A stretch of DNA of 63,839 nt, from NCBI GenBank assembly GCA_964441145.1, contig CAYTUB010000003.1, positions 1-63,839 of the forward strand. The letters are read 5' to 3'. Position numbers and translations under genes: made by a program. Under the pieces are notes generated by a model, which searched no databases, had not been told where the DNA came from, and saw only the letters and a list, made by a program, of their open reading frames with translations. Shown here in pieces: positions 25,007 through 33,072 of the stretch (position 1 is its first letter; each line of letters opens with the position of its first letter). Origin of the DNA: SHLQ01 sp964441145. GTDB taxonomy: Bacteria; Actinomycetota; Acidimicrobiia; Acidimicrobiales; SHLQ01.

Positions 25007-26005
25007 GTGGCGAGCTCACGTACCAAGATCACCGAGATCGTTACCGGCTTGGCCATGCTCGGTTTTCCGAGTATCGACCGAGCCCTATCGGTACGGCCCG
25101 ATTGGTTTCATAACGTCACCGACGACGAGTACGACCTGCTCGCCGACGAACTCGCCGCAGGCGAATCCGAATCAGAATTCGCGCAAGCCTGGGATCACGG
25201 TCAACGTTTCTTGGCGTCCCCCGACGCGCTGCGAGGTCGAGTGCCCGATCGAGTCGAATGGCAGGGCCCTGGCCGTCCTCCTGGTTACGACCAGATTCCC
25301 GCCGACCTGCGCGTCGACCACGTCTACCTCATCAGCTGTAAGTACGGCTCCGACATCTTGTTTAACGTGTCGCCAGCACACGTCTTTGACCGATTGCTCG
25401 CCGAGCGTCGTGGCGATCGAACCGACTGGTTTCTCGAGGTCGCACCCGAGGCCTACCAGTCCCTCTACGAACGAAGCGTCGCCACGACAGGGCTTGGCGA
25501 CATGCCCGAATGCGTCAGCAAGCTCGACGGAGAATCGCGTCTACGGCTCAAGGACGCGTTGCCTACCCGCGGTGCATGGCCCGACGAGCTGTCGAGTCCG
25601 TACCGAGACTTTGTCAACGCCGTCTCGGTAGCGACGGCACATCGCTGGAAGGCGAACCTCGCCGACCGGGCGGATCAAGAGCAGATGTTGTGGCGGCTGC
25701 TTCGTTTTCAGCCAGCGCCCTATTTCGTCTTAGGGGCCAGTCACGACGGAACTCCACTTCGCTTCCGGGTGGGAACCCCATCGGATTTCCGGCGCCAGTA
25801 CGCGATCCGATCCTTTGATGTATGGGCTGATGCGATGGGCCAGCCCCTCGTGCGGTGGCGAGCCGAATTGCAGGGCTCCCGACGCCCAATCGAAGGTCAC
25901 GTTGAGGTTCGTTGGTCACGCGGTCGCTTCGGTGGGGTGCCCGAGGCCAAAGTGCACCTCGACACGACGCACCACGACGTGGCCAACTACACCGAGATCC
26001 GATAG
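25007..26005 (+). CDS. Unknown protein, candidate restriction endonuclease of the cassette
   Basis: 332 residues from GTG 25007, 4 bp after the preceding stop. The central block 'DLRVDHVYLISCKYGSDILF' has Asp, a hydrophobic strand, then Ser-Cys-Lys, which could be a variant PD-(D/E)xK nuclease core. C-terminal residues 230-332 are rich in Trp, Arg and beta-strands ('MLWRLLRFQPAPYFVLG'), plausible for DNA binding. Its position third in an operon behind a methyltransferase supports a restriction role, but no family is recognised. Confidence 0.6.
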   Translation: MASSRTKITEIVTGLAMLGFPSIDRALSVRPDWFHNVTDDEYDLLADELAAGESESEFAQAWDHGQRFLASPDALRGRVPDRVEWQGPGRPPGYDQIPADLRVDHVYLISCKYGSDILFNVSPAHVFDRLLAERRGDRTDWFLEVAPEAYQSLYERSVATTGLGDMPECVSKLDGESRLRLKDALPTRGAWPDELSSPYRDFVNAVSVATAHRWKANLADRADQEQMLWRLLRFQPAPYFVLGASHDGTPLRFRVGTPSDFRRQYAIRSFDVWADAMGQPLVRWRAELQGSRRPIEGHVEVRWSRGRFGGVPEAKVHLDTTHHDVANYTEIR

Positions 26006-26674
26006 CTAGTCCGATAGTTGATCGATGGCTCGACTCGCTGTGGGCCATCGCCGAAGTGCGAGTTCACGAGTGATCTCGGCATCGCTGGCGACGTAGGCAT
26101 CGACGTCGGCTTTGCTCAGCGTGTGAATGGCAGATGCGTCCACTTCCACGGGTGTTAAGCCGAGGAGTCGTGCCAGCGGTTTCAATCCACAAGGTATGCC
26201 GAGCGACGCGCCGACATCAGCACGAAATACGGCGTACGCGTCGAGATGGCTGTGGTTGTACCACGAAGCGAGATAGCCGCCGGCATGCCCGGGGAGCGGC
26301 TCGCGGTGAGTGCGCGAGCGAGAGTCAGCAACGAGGCGGAGCCCAAGATCGACTTCGCACAAGCGTGCGCGGTCGGCCAAGAATGGCAGGTCGAAACGAG
26401 CCCCGTTCCAGGTGACGAGGACACCGGGCGCCAGGCGTTCGAGATACTCGTCGAGCTCGTGAAGCAGGTTCGTTTCCGCTCCGCCAAAGACGATCGATTC
26501 GTCGGGGCCCGCAATCGCCACCGCAACGATGGGCGACACCCGAGGGTCGAGGCCATCGTGGGTGGTATCGGTCTCGATATCGAGACCGTAAACCGCAGCC
26601 GCGCTGGTCGTGATGTCCGTCGAGATGTCAGATGGGATGGCGATGAACCAGACCTTACTGTCCGATGCTGACAA
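26006..26674 (-). CDS. DEDDy-type 3'-5' exonuclease
   Basis: A 222-residue RNase H-fold exonuclease. ExoI motif is 'YGLDIETDTTHDG' (Asp and Glu), ExoII 'LVTWNGARFDLPFL' (Asp), and ExoIII 'YVASDAEITREL' with Tyr four residues before Asp, giving the DEDDy set. This is the PolB-like exonuclease group found as stand-alone proteins. The start is a TTG at 26674, since no ATG or GTG fits; this is uncertain. Its stop abuts the stop of the convergent R-M cassette. Confidence 0.8.
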   Translation of the reverse strand: MSASDSKVWFIAIPSDISTDITTSAAAVYGLDIETDTTHDGLDPRVSPIVAVAIAGPDESIVFGGAETNLLHELDEYLERLAPGVLVTWNGARFDLPFLADRARLCEVDLGLRLVADSRSRTHREPLPGHAGGYLASWYNHSHLDAYAVFRADVGASLGIPCGLKPLARLLGLTPVEVDASAIHTLSKADVDAYVASDAEITRELALRRWPTASRAIDQLSD

Positions 26675-26730
26675 ACAGTTCGCCGGAGAGCACCCGGTGC
26701 ACGGATCCTTGGCTCACGCGCCTCGGTTAC

Positions 26731-27732
26731 CTACCGCAGGGCTTCAGTGATTCGGGCTGGCGTGTCGGCGGGTAGATCGAGATGAGTCACCAACCGGGAG
26801 CGTTCGGGGTGCACCGACCCAATGATCCCATGAGCGGCGAAGCGTGCAGCGATATCGCCCTCGTACCCGCCCGCGTTGATGAACACCATATTCGTGTCTG
26901 TCGACAGGACATCGATTCCGTCGATGCTGGAAAGTTCGTCACTGATCGCAACGGCCATCGCGTGGTCATCGGCGAGTCGTCCCCGGTGGTTGTCGAGGGC
27001 ATAGATGCCAGCGGCTGCCACGATTCCCGCCTGGCGAAGTCCGCCGCCCAACATCTTGCGCCAGCGTCGGGCACTGGCGATGAAGTCATTTGCTCCCACG
27101 AGCACGCTCCCCATGGGCGCGCCGAGTCCTTTCGACAGGCACACCGACACGCTGTCGAACAGTGAGCCGATTTCAGCTTCGGCGACGCCAAGTGCGCTCG
27201 CCGCATTCCAGACTCGTGCACCGTCGAGGTGAAACGAGAGTCCGTGTTCCGCGGCGAAGCGTCGTGCCTCACGGAGGTACTCCATTGGAAGGACCTTGCC
27301 ATCGTTGGTGTTCTCCAGCGCCAACAGCTTGGTAATGGCGAAGTGCTCGTTGTCGGGCTTGACCTTTGCGAGCACGGCTCCCAGATCGAGTGTTCCGTCC
27401 GGTTCAAACTCGATCGGCTGTGGCTGGATCGAGCCCAGAACCGCGGCGCCGCCACCTTCGTACTTGTAGGTATGCGCGTTCTGGCCAACGATGTACTCTT
27501 CGCCGCGGGCACAGTGGGCGAGCAGGGCGCACAGGTTGGACTGCGTCCCCGACGGCACAAACAGCCCCGCCTCGTGCCCCAGAAGGTCCGCCGTCTGAGC
27601 CTCGAGCGCGATGACGGTTGGATCATCGCCCCACACATCGTCGCCGACAAGAGCCGAGGCCATTGCCTCGCGCATCGCCGGTCCGGGGCGGGTAACGGTG
27701 TCGCTGCGAAGGTCGATAACAGGCTCGGACAT
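26731..27732 (-). CDS. ltaE: Low-specificity L-threonine aldolase
   Basis: A 333-residue PLP enzyme of fold type I. Motifs are 'IDLRSDTVTRPGPAMREAM' at the N-terminus, 'GDDVWGDDPTV', 'FVPSGTQSNLCAL', 'HLDGARVWNA' (Asp binds the PLP nitrogen) and 'SVCLSKGLGAPMGSVLVG' with the PLP lysine. It cleaves L-threonine and allo-threonine to glycine and acetaldehyde. It is monocistronic and divergent from the AAA+ gene. Confidence 0.93.
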   Translation of the reverse strand: MSEPVIDLRSDTVTRPGPAMREAMASALVGDDVWGDDPTVIALEAQTADLLGHEAGLFVPSGTQSNLCALLAHCARGEEYIVGQNAHTYKYEGGGAAVLGSIQPQPIEFEPDGTLDLGAVLAKVKPDNEHFAITKLLALENTNDGKVLPMEYLREARRFAAEHGLSFHLDGARVWNAASALGVAEAEIGSLFDSVSVCLSKGLGAPMGSVLVGANDFIASARRWRKMLGGGLRQAGIVAAAGIYALDNHRGRLADDHAMAVAISDELSSIDGIDVLSTDTNMVFINAGGYEGDIAARFAAHGIIGSVHPERSRLVTHLDLPADTPARITEALR

Positions 27733-27811
27733 GGCCGCAACCCTAGGAGGTTGTCCGAAGAGGTCGTGAATCGGGTCTGTTGCCTTCGGCTCTACCTTCT
27801 AGGCTGATGCC

Positions 27812-29275
27812 ATGGTGAACCCAGACCTTGGCTTGGCAACGGCGGTCGACGCCTTTGTCGACTCCCTCATGGCGACGTTAGAGCCCGTGGCCGATGGGAT
27901 GCTTCGGCGCAGCCCCGATGAACTTCGCAAAGACCTGGCGCTCGATGCGTTCAACCTCTCGGCGGCCTTCATCGATTGCGACGAAAGCCATACCGACCAA
28001 GAGCTGGCCGCGTTCGTGATCGCCCTTGAAGCGCACTTTCCCGACCTATTGCCCGCTGACACGAAGCCCGCCGATGTTCGCTCGGCCGGGCTTATCACGG
28101 GAAAGAAATCGTGGATCAACGGCCCCTCTGGCCTGTTCAACTCACTCGTCGCCGCCGACCAACAATCGGGCACCGCCTATTCGAGCGTGTACTACGAACA
28201 CGCGATGCGGATGGCACACACCGCAATTGGGCTCGACGATTACACCTCGCGTTTCGAGCTTTCTGGAGTCGAACAGTTCCGCTCCATGTTGCTGCGCACC
28301 ATGAAAACCGGAAACGTGAACTCTGGAGCGTCGGTTGCTACCAGCGGCGGTCCCACACCGGAAGCGGCCGGGCCATCTGAAGAAGAGCTTCCTCCCGAAC
28401 GGCCGATCGACGAGCTGCTCGAAGAACTCGACGGGCTGATCGGACTCGACGCCGTCAAAGAAGAGGTGAAGCTTGTCGCCGCGCTGCTCAAGGTGCAAAA
28501 GCTCCGCGCCGAGCGGGACTTGCCCGTCGTTGACTCGAGCCGACATTTGATCTTTGTGGGAAACCCGGGCACGGGCAAGACCACGGTCGCTCGTCTGCTG
28601 GCACAGATCTATCGCAGCCTTGCCGTAGTCGAGAAAGGCCACCTGGTCGAGACCGACCGCTCTGGGTTGGTCGCAGGGTTTGTGGGCCAAACCGCAGCCA
28701 AGGTCAACGAAGTGTTCGATCGGGCCGACCAAGGCGTGCTGCTCGTCGACGAGGCCTACTCGCTCACTCGCGGCGGCGAGAAAGACTTTGGCCGCGAAGC
28801 TATCGACACGCTGGTAAAGCTCGTCGAGGACCGCCGAGACAGCGTGGTCGTCATTCTTGCTGGCTACCCCGATGAAATGGCAGCGCTGGTCGAGGCGAAC
28901 CCCGGCATGAAGTCGCGGTTTCCCCGCACGGTGTCGTTTCCCGACTACACCAACGATGAGCTACTCCAGATCTTTGGCTTGATTGCAGGTGCGCAGGAAT
29001 ATCATCTCGACGAGTCGGGCGAACAAGCAGTTCTGGACTTCTTCGATGGGCAGGACCGCGGTCACGGTTTTGGTAACGGCCGATCCGCTCGAAACCTCTT
29101 TGAAGCTGCCGTTTCGCGTCACGCCGTGCGAATGGTGGACATCGAAGATCCAACAAATGAAGAACTCATCACATTGACATCGGCAGACATCGAGGGCATC
29201 GCTCTCGTCGATGAACCCGTTTCAGCTCCGGCCGAGGATTCCAGTAGCGAATCAGTCACCGAGGCAGAGTCTTGA
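27812..29275 (+). CDS. CbbX/SpoVK-type AAA+ ATPase
   Basis: A 487-residue protein. The N-terminal 170 residues are helical and unrecognised. The AAA+ module spans about residues 195-440, with 'LDGLIGLDAVKEEV', Walker A 'VGNPGTGKTTVAR', a pore loop 'LVAGFVGQTA', Walker B 'GVLLVDEAYSL', sensor 1 'VVILAGYPDEM' and arginine finger 'PGMKSRFPRTVSF'. This closely matches the CbbX-like family. CbbX remodels RuBisCO, but no RuBisCO genes are here. Relatives also serve in ESX secretion (EccA). Its stop overlaps the next gene's start (TTGA), so the membrane protein downstream may be its partner. Confidence 0.88.
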   Translation: MVNPDLGLATAVDAFVDSLMATLEPVADGMLRRSPDELRKDLALDAFNLSAAFIDCDESHTDQELAAFVIALEAHFPDLLPADTKPADVRSAGLITGKKSWINGPSGLFNSLVAADQQSGTAYSSVYYEHAMRMAHTAIGLDDYTSRFELSGVEQFRSMLLRTMKTGNVNSGASVATSGGPTPEAAGPSEEELPPERPIDELLEELDGLIGLDAVKEEVKLVAALLKVQKLRAERDLPVVDSSRHLIFVGNPGTGKTTVARLLAQIYRSLAVVEKGHLVETDRSGLVAGFVGQTAAKVNEVFDRADQGVLLVDEAYSLTRGGEKDFGREAIDTLVKLVEDRRDSVVVILAGYPDEMAALVEANPGMKSRFPRTVSFPDYTNDELLQIFGLIAGAQEYHLDESGEQAVLDFFDGQDRGHGFGNGRSARNLFEAAVSRHAVRMVDIEDPTNEELITLTSADIEGIALVDEPVSAPAEDSSSESVTEAES

Positions 29276-30279
29276 CCTCACGTCTACGTGCCGCTCGCCG
29301 GGCACGTCGTGGACGCCCGGGTTCGACTCGGCCTTGGCTTGCCTTTCTTGCGGCGTCGTTGCTTCTCCTTGGGGCTGTGGGAAGCGGCACGGCCAATGCA
29401 GATGCCACCCCAACCTTGCAGGAAGAGATCGCCGACAGCATCACCGCACAGGGATACTGGGATGAAGCATCGCTGCTCGACGTCGACGTCATGGGTGATG
29501 TGGTCATCGAATTCGGCGACCGGTTCGCCTTTGCGTACACCGACCGAAGCTTTGCTGTCGAAGAGGACCCCGATCGAAGCGCCGCAGCCTTGCTGGCGCT
29601 GTCGACGCTTGATCAACTCGGCGTTGTCGGCGGTCCTCGAACCCTGCTCTTTGTCACCGATGACGATGCCACCGGTGCGAGCAACGAGTTCCCGTTCGCA
29701 AACCTTGTGTCGTCCCTATCGGAGTTCGATCGCTCGAACCCCGAGGAGTCCTTCGAGCTTGCCGCAGCAAATATCGCTAGTCTCGGCGACGTGATCGACC
29801 CTCAGATCCAAAACCAGATCGGACAGGCCGGTGACGCCGGCTTCTTCAGCGGCGCTGGTCCTTTCGTCATCCTGGCGATCGTTACAGGCGCCCTCGCAGT
29901 GCTCTCGGTGCGGTCAGCCCAGAAGAAGAAGGCGCGCAAGGTCCACACCGCTCCGGCTAGAGACAACACCGCGGAAGAGATCAAAGAGATGAGCGACCTC
30001 ATCTTGGACCTCGACCCCCGCGTTGTTATTAGCAATGACGCTGACCTCAAAGCCCGTTTCGTCGACGCAAGCGACACGTACCGCGACGTCCTGGAGAAGT
30101 TCACGGGCGCAAAGACCGGTCATGAGCTCGCCGACCTGCGAATCGACATCAGCAAGGCCCGCTGGAAGCTCGATGTCATCGACGCCGAACTCGAAGGAAA
30201 TGATCCTCCTGTAGAGCCGTTCACCCGCGATGTGAGTGGTTCGGCCTGGGATTCGACACGGGGCGACGGCCCAACCTGA
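29272..30279 (+). CDS. Exported membrane protein, partner of the AAA+ ATPase, unknown function
   Basis: 335 residues from TTG 29272, overlapping the ATPase stop as TTGA. The N-terminus is very Arg-rich (twin-Arg like) and followed by a hydrophobic signal 'WLAFLAASLLLLGAVGSG'. Residues 45-195 are extracytoplasmic and could be a TPM-like domain. One TM helix near residues 200-218 ('FVILAIVTGALAVLSVRSA') leads to a cytoplasmic helical tail. Translational coupling suggests the ATPase acts on this protein or its complex. Confidence 0.75.
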   Translation: MTSRLRAARRARRGRPGSTRPWLAFLAASLLLLGAVGSGTANADATPTLQEEIADSITAQGYWDEASLLDVDVMGDVVIEFGDRFAFAYTDRSFAVEEDPDRSAAALLALSTLDQLGVVGGPRTLLFVTDDDATGASNEFPFANLVSSLSEFDRSNPEESFELAAANIASLGDVIDPQIQNQIGQAGDAGFFSGAGPFVILAIVTGALAVLSVRSAQKKKARKVHTAPARDNTAEEIKEMSDLILDLDPRVVISNDADLKARFVDASDTYRDVLEKFTGAKTGHELADLRIDISKARWKLDVIDAELEGNDPPVEPFTRDVSGSAWDSTRGDGPT

Positions 30280-30283
30280 CGAG

Positions 30284-30337
30284 TGTCCCCAATTTGGGGC
30301 GTTGCAGTATCTATACTCTCGGGCGGAGTAGGGGACA
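30284..30337. repeat. Inverted repeat with TGTCCCC/GGGGACA ends upstream of the amidase
   Basis: TGTCCCC (30284-30290) and GGGGACA (30331-30337) flank a centre with AGTATCTATACT, itself a palindrome. The ends match the element at 20669-20708, although the spacing is 14 bp longer. It lies 42 bp upstream of the amidase start, with TATACT as a possible -10. Confidence 0.5.
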
Positions 30338-30378
30338 GCTATTTACCCGTTGCCATTCGTGGCAGGAGGTCCCCCTAA

Positions 30379-31665
30379 GTGCGTCACATACTCTTCGCAG
30401 CGGTCTGCACGCTGTGCATTATCGCGGCGCTACTCTCGTTGCCTCCGACCGGCGAACCTCACGCCGAGCTCGTGGCCCAGTCGCCGGGAGACCGTGCTGC
30501 TGTACAGACCGCCTCAGATGACGACCTCATCGATCGAGGTCCGCGTGCGCTCGTCTCGCCCGAAGACGTCAATGTAGACGTGGCGGGACAATCCATCACC
30601 GCTGACGATGATCAGGATGCGGACTCGGACCGTTCGAGCCTGGCCTTTGCTGGACCAGTGACAAACACCATTGCCCCCGACGAGCTTGAGGAACTGCTCG
30701 ATGCAATGGAGTTCGACGAGGTAGAAGTCGCTCCAAGCACGACGTCGACCACCACCACATCCACAACATCGACCACGACGACTTCAACCACGTCGACGAC
30801 CACGACGACGGCTGCGCCGACAACCACGGCAGCGCCAGCACCGGCACCCGCCAGCGATGGCGGTGTCATCGTTACCTCGACCGGCGTGGTGCTGCCGGTC
30901 ATCGGCACGGCATCCGCTGGAGGATTTCGTGCACTGACCCCATGTGGCAACGAGGTCACGCTCGATTCGGGAGACCGAGTCACCAGCGTCGACTTCGTCC
31001 TCGATCCCGGCCATGGCGGCTCTGAGTCTGGGGCGGTCGGGCAGGCTGGTGCGACGGAGAAGGCACTGAATCTTCGTATCGCGGAGATTACGGAGTGGTA
31101 TCTCGAGCAGGCCGGATACTCGGTTCTGCTCACCCGAACCACCGATATCCGTCTGCCACTACGCAGCCGAGCGGAAATCGCCAATGCGTTGCAACCGCAG
31201 GCGTTCGTATCGATTCATCACAACGGTGGTGCAACCCGGCCGCAGCCGACGCCGGGAACGGAAATATTTGTCGATGGCGGTAACCCCGAGGCCAGTCGTC
31301 TCGGTGGGATCCTGTTCGAGGAATTGGTCGATGCTTTCGACGACTATGAAGCGGACTGGGTCGGAACCTGGCGCAACGGTGTCGGAACCCGATTCAATAG
31401 CAGCGGCGAAGACCTCTACGGCATCCATCGCTTCACCCCCGGCATACCATCGGTGATCACCGAGCCGGGATACTTGTCGAACCCGTCCGAAGAGGCGCTC
31501 TTCGTCGACAACGACGTGCAATGGGCTCACGGCAAAGCAATCGCCGACGGTCTCATCCGTTGGGTCACCACGAGCGACGCGGGATCGGGCTACCTCGTTG
31601 ACTTTGTCGACGACTCCTCGAGTGGAACCGGCGGTTTCGACGGCTGCCAGGACCCAGCGCTGTAG
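30379..31665 (+). CDS. N-acetylmuramoyl-L-alanine amidase (Amidase_3)
   Basis: 428 residues from GTG 30379 with a perfect AGGAGGT eight bases upstream. A signal-like hydrophobic N-terminus precedes a low-complexity Thr/Ser tract (about residues 119-150) that spans the wall. The Amidase_3 domain is at residues 195-410. It has zinc ligands in 'VLDPGHGGSESG' (His), 'TEKALNLRIAE' (Glu) and 'FVSIHHNGG' (His), and the catalytic Glu in 'VITEPGYLSN'. It cleaves the bond between MurNAc and the stem peptide, so it acts in wall turnover or cell separation. Confidence 0.92.
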   Translation: MRHILFAAVCTLCIIAALLSLPPTGEPHAELVAQSPGDRAAVQTASDDDLIDRGPRALVSPEDVNVDVAGQSITADDDQDADSDRSSLAFAGPVTNTIAPDELEELLDAMEFDEVEVAPSTTSTTTTSTTSTTTTSTTSTTTTTAAPTTTAAPAPAPASDGGVIVTSTGVVLPVIGTASAGGFRALTPCGNEVTLDSGDRVTSVDFVLDPGHGGSESGAVGQAGATEKALNLRIAEITEWYLEQAGYSVLLTRTTDIRLPLRSRAEIANALQPQAFVSIHHNGGATRPQPTPGTEIFVDGGNPEASRLGGILFEELVDAFDDYEADWVGTWRNGVGTRFNSSGEDLYGIHRFTPGIPSVITEPGYLSNPSEEALFVDNDVQWAHGKAIADGLIRWVTTSDAGSGYLVDFVDDSSSGTGGFDGCQDPAL

Positions 31666-31681
31666 TCGACGACACTGACGG

Positions 31682-33040
31682 CTATTGAGAGGACCATTGG
31701 GCGATGTCGCCTTCGGCGACGCGAATAGCGCTGCGCCCGTCGTCGACGAGGTCAACCCACACACCTATGTCGCCGTCGATATTTCCCGAGAAGACCAAGG
31801 CCTGCGAATCTGGCGACCACCACGATGAGGACCGGTTGTACTGGTCCGCAAAGGGTGCATAGGAGTTGAAGAACTCTTGGCTCGGTATGAACGGATCTCC
31901 AGGCAAGATTGCTCCGTCACGCACGAAGACCCATTCGAAGCCAGCGGCTTCAACGGTCAGGACCGCCAGCGTGGTGCCATCGGGACTCCACGACACGGCT
32001 ATTGGGTCCTCAAGGCCGAGCGTTTCGCTTTCGCCCAAAACCGGATCGATGATTGAGACCCGGTTGGGTTGCAGGTTCGGTGCGTCGGCTTGAAAGGCGA
32101 TCACCTGTGACTCGGGTGCATCGTCGGTGACAAGCACCGCAATCGTGTCGTTCGTGGGGTTTGGGCTGAACGTCACGGAGCCGGGCGCTCGAGCGATAGT
32201 TTCGGCGCCGTCGCTGTCGACGATTACCAGGTCGTTCCCGTTGATGTTGTTGAGTACGGCCGCCAGGGTTTGCTCTGACTCCAGCGAAGCTGGAGCCTGA
32301 AAGGCGCCGAGTGGAGCGGGTAGTTCGATCTCTGTCGAGGTGGCATTCTCCACTGAAATCTGGGTGAGGACAGTTCCGCTGATTGCTGCGGTGAGCGTGT
32401 CGCTGTCGACCCAGTCGAAGAAGAACGGTTCGCCAAGTCCGACGCTGGTAACCGCACTCGTCGCCTCGTCAGCGAGGAACAGTTCTACCCCTTGTGGGTT
32501 CGGCCCGAGGGCGGCCAGCCGAGAATCGTCGGACGACCACGAGAAGTAGAACGCCGATGGTGCTGGGATATCGGTTCGGCGGGACCCATCGGAGACGGCG
32601 ACGACCACCGCTGACCCCGATGGCCCAAACGAGGACCAGGCAACCCTCGAGGCGTCGTTGGACCACGTTGGCTGCGAGCGGAGCAGGGGAGTGGAGTCGC
32701 TGAGCTGCACAACGTCCTCGCCGTTGGGTGAAGAAACCGCGATGGCCCCATCGAGCGTCCGGTACACAATCCGACCGGCAACGTTGGCAAGTGACGACAC
32801 ATCACCATCGGGTTGTTGTTCGACGATGGCGTCCGGCGGGTCTGCGGCTGGAGGCGGTGGCTCATTCTCTGGAGCGGATTCGACCACCTCGGGTGTAGTC
32901 GTTGTTGACTCGACCGGATCGACAGGCGGGCTCGAAGTTGGCGTGCTCGCGTCTTGCGTGGTGAGTGAGCAACCGGAGACGAACACGGCAAATGCGGCTA
33001 GAAGTATCCCAAAACGGCGAAACGCCGGACCCACGTACAT
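31682..33040 (-). CDS. TolB/PD40-like beta-propeller lipoprotein
   Basis: 452 residues. The lipobox is 'FVSGCS' (Cys 24), followed by a Pro/Glu-rich spacer to residue 75. The remainder carries repeated PD40 units such as 'LRSQPTWSNDASRVAWSSF', 'FYFSWSSDDSRLAAL', 'AVSWSPDGTTLAVL' and 'SSSWWSPDSQALVFSG', a propeller similar to TolB. It is probably a surface scaffold or binding protein. It converges on the amidase gene (16 bp between stops). Confidence 0.85.
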   Translation of the reverse strand: MYVGPAFRRFGILLAAFAVFVSGCSLTTQDASTPTSSPPVDPVESTTTTPEVVESAPENEPPPPAADPPDAIVEQQPDGDVSSLANVAGRIVYRTLDGAIAVSSPNGEDVVQLSDSTPLLRSQPTWSNDASRVAWSSFGPSGSAVVVAVSDGSRRTDIPAPSAFYFSWSSDDSRLAALGPNPQGVELFLADEATSAVTSVGLGEPFFFDWVDSDTLTAAISGTVLTQISVENATSTEIELPAPLGAFQAPASLESEQTLAAVLNNINGNDLVIVDSDGAETIARAPGSVTFSPNPTNDTIAVLVTDDAPESQVIAFQADAPNLQPNRVSIIDPVLGESETLGLEDPIAVSWSPDGTTLAVLTVEAAGFEWVFVRDGAILPGDPFIPSQEFFNSYAPFADQYNRSSSWWSPDSQALVFSGNIDGDIGVWVDLVDDGRSAIRVAEGDIAQWSSQ

Positions 33041-33072
33041 GGATCCGACGTTACCGACTTCTGATGTGTTGC

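Noticed and set aside
30733..30820. Low-complexity ACC/ACG-rich stretch as a regulatory repeat
   Set aside because: It encodes the Thr/Ser linker of the amidase and stays in frame.
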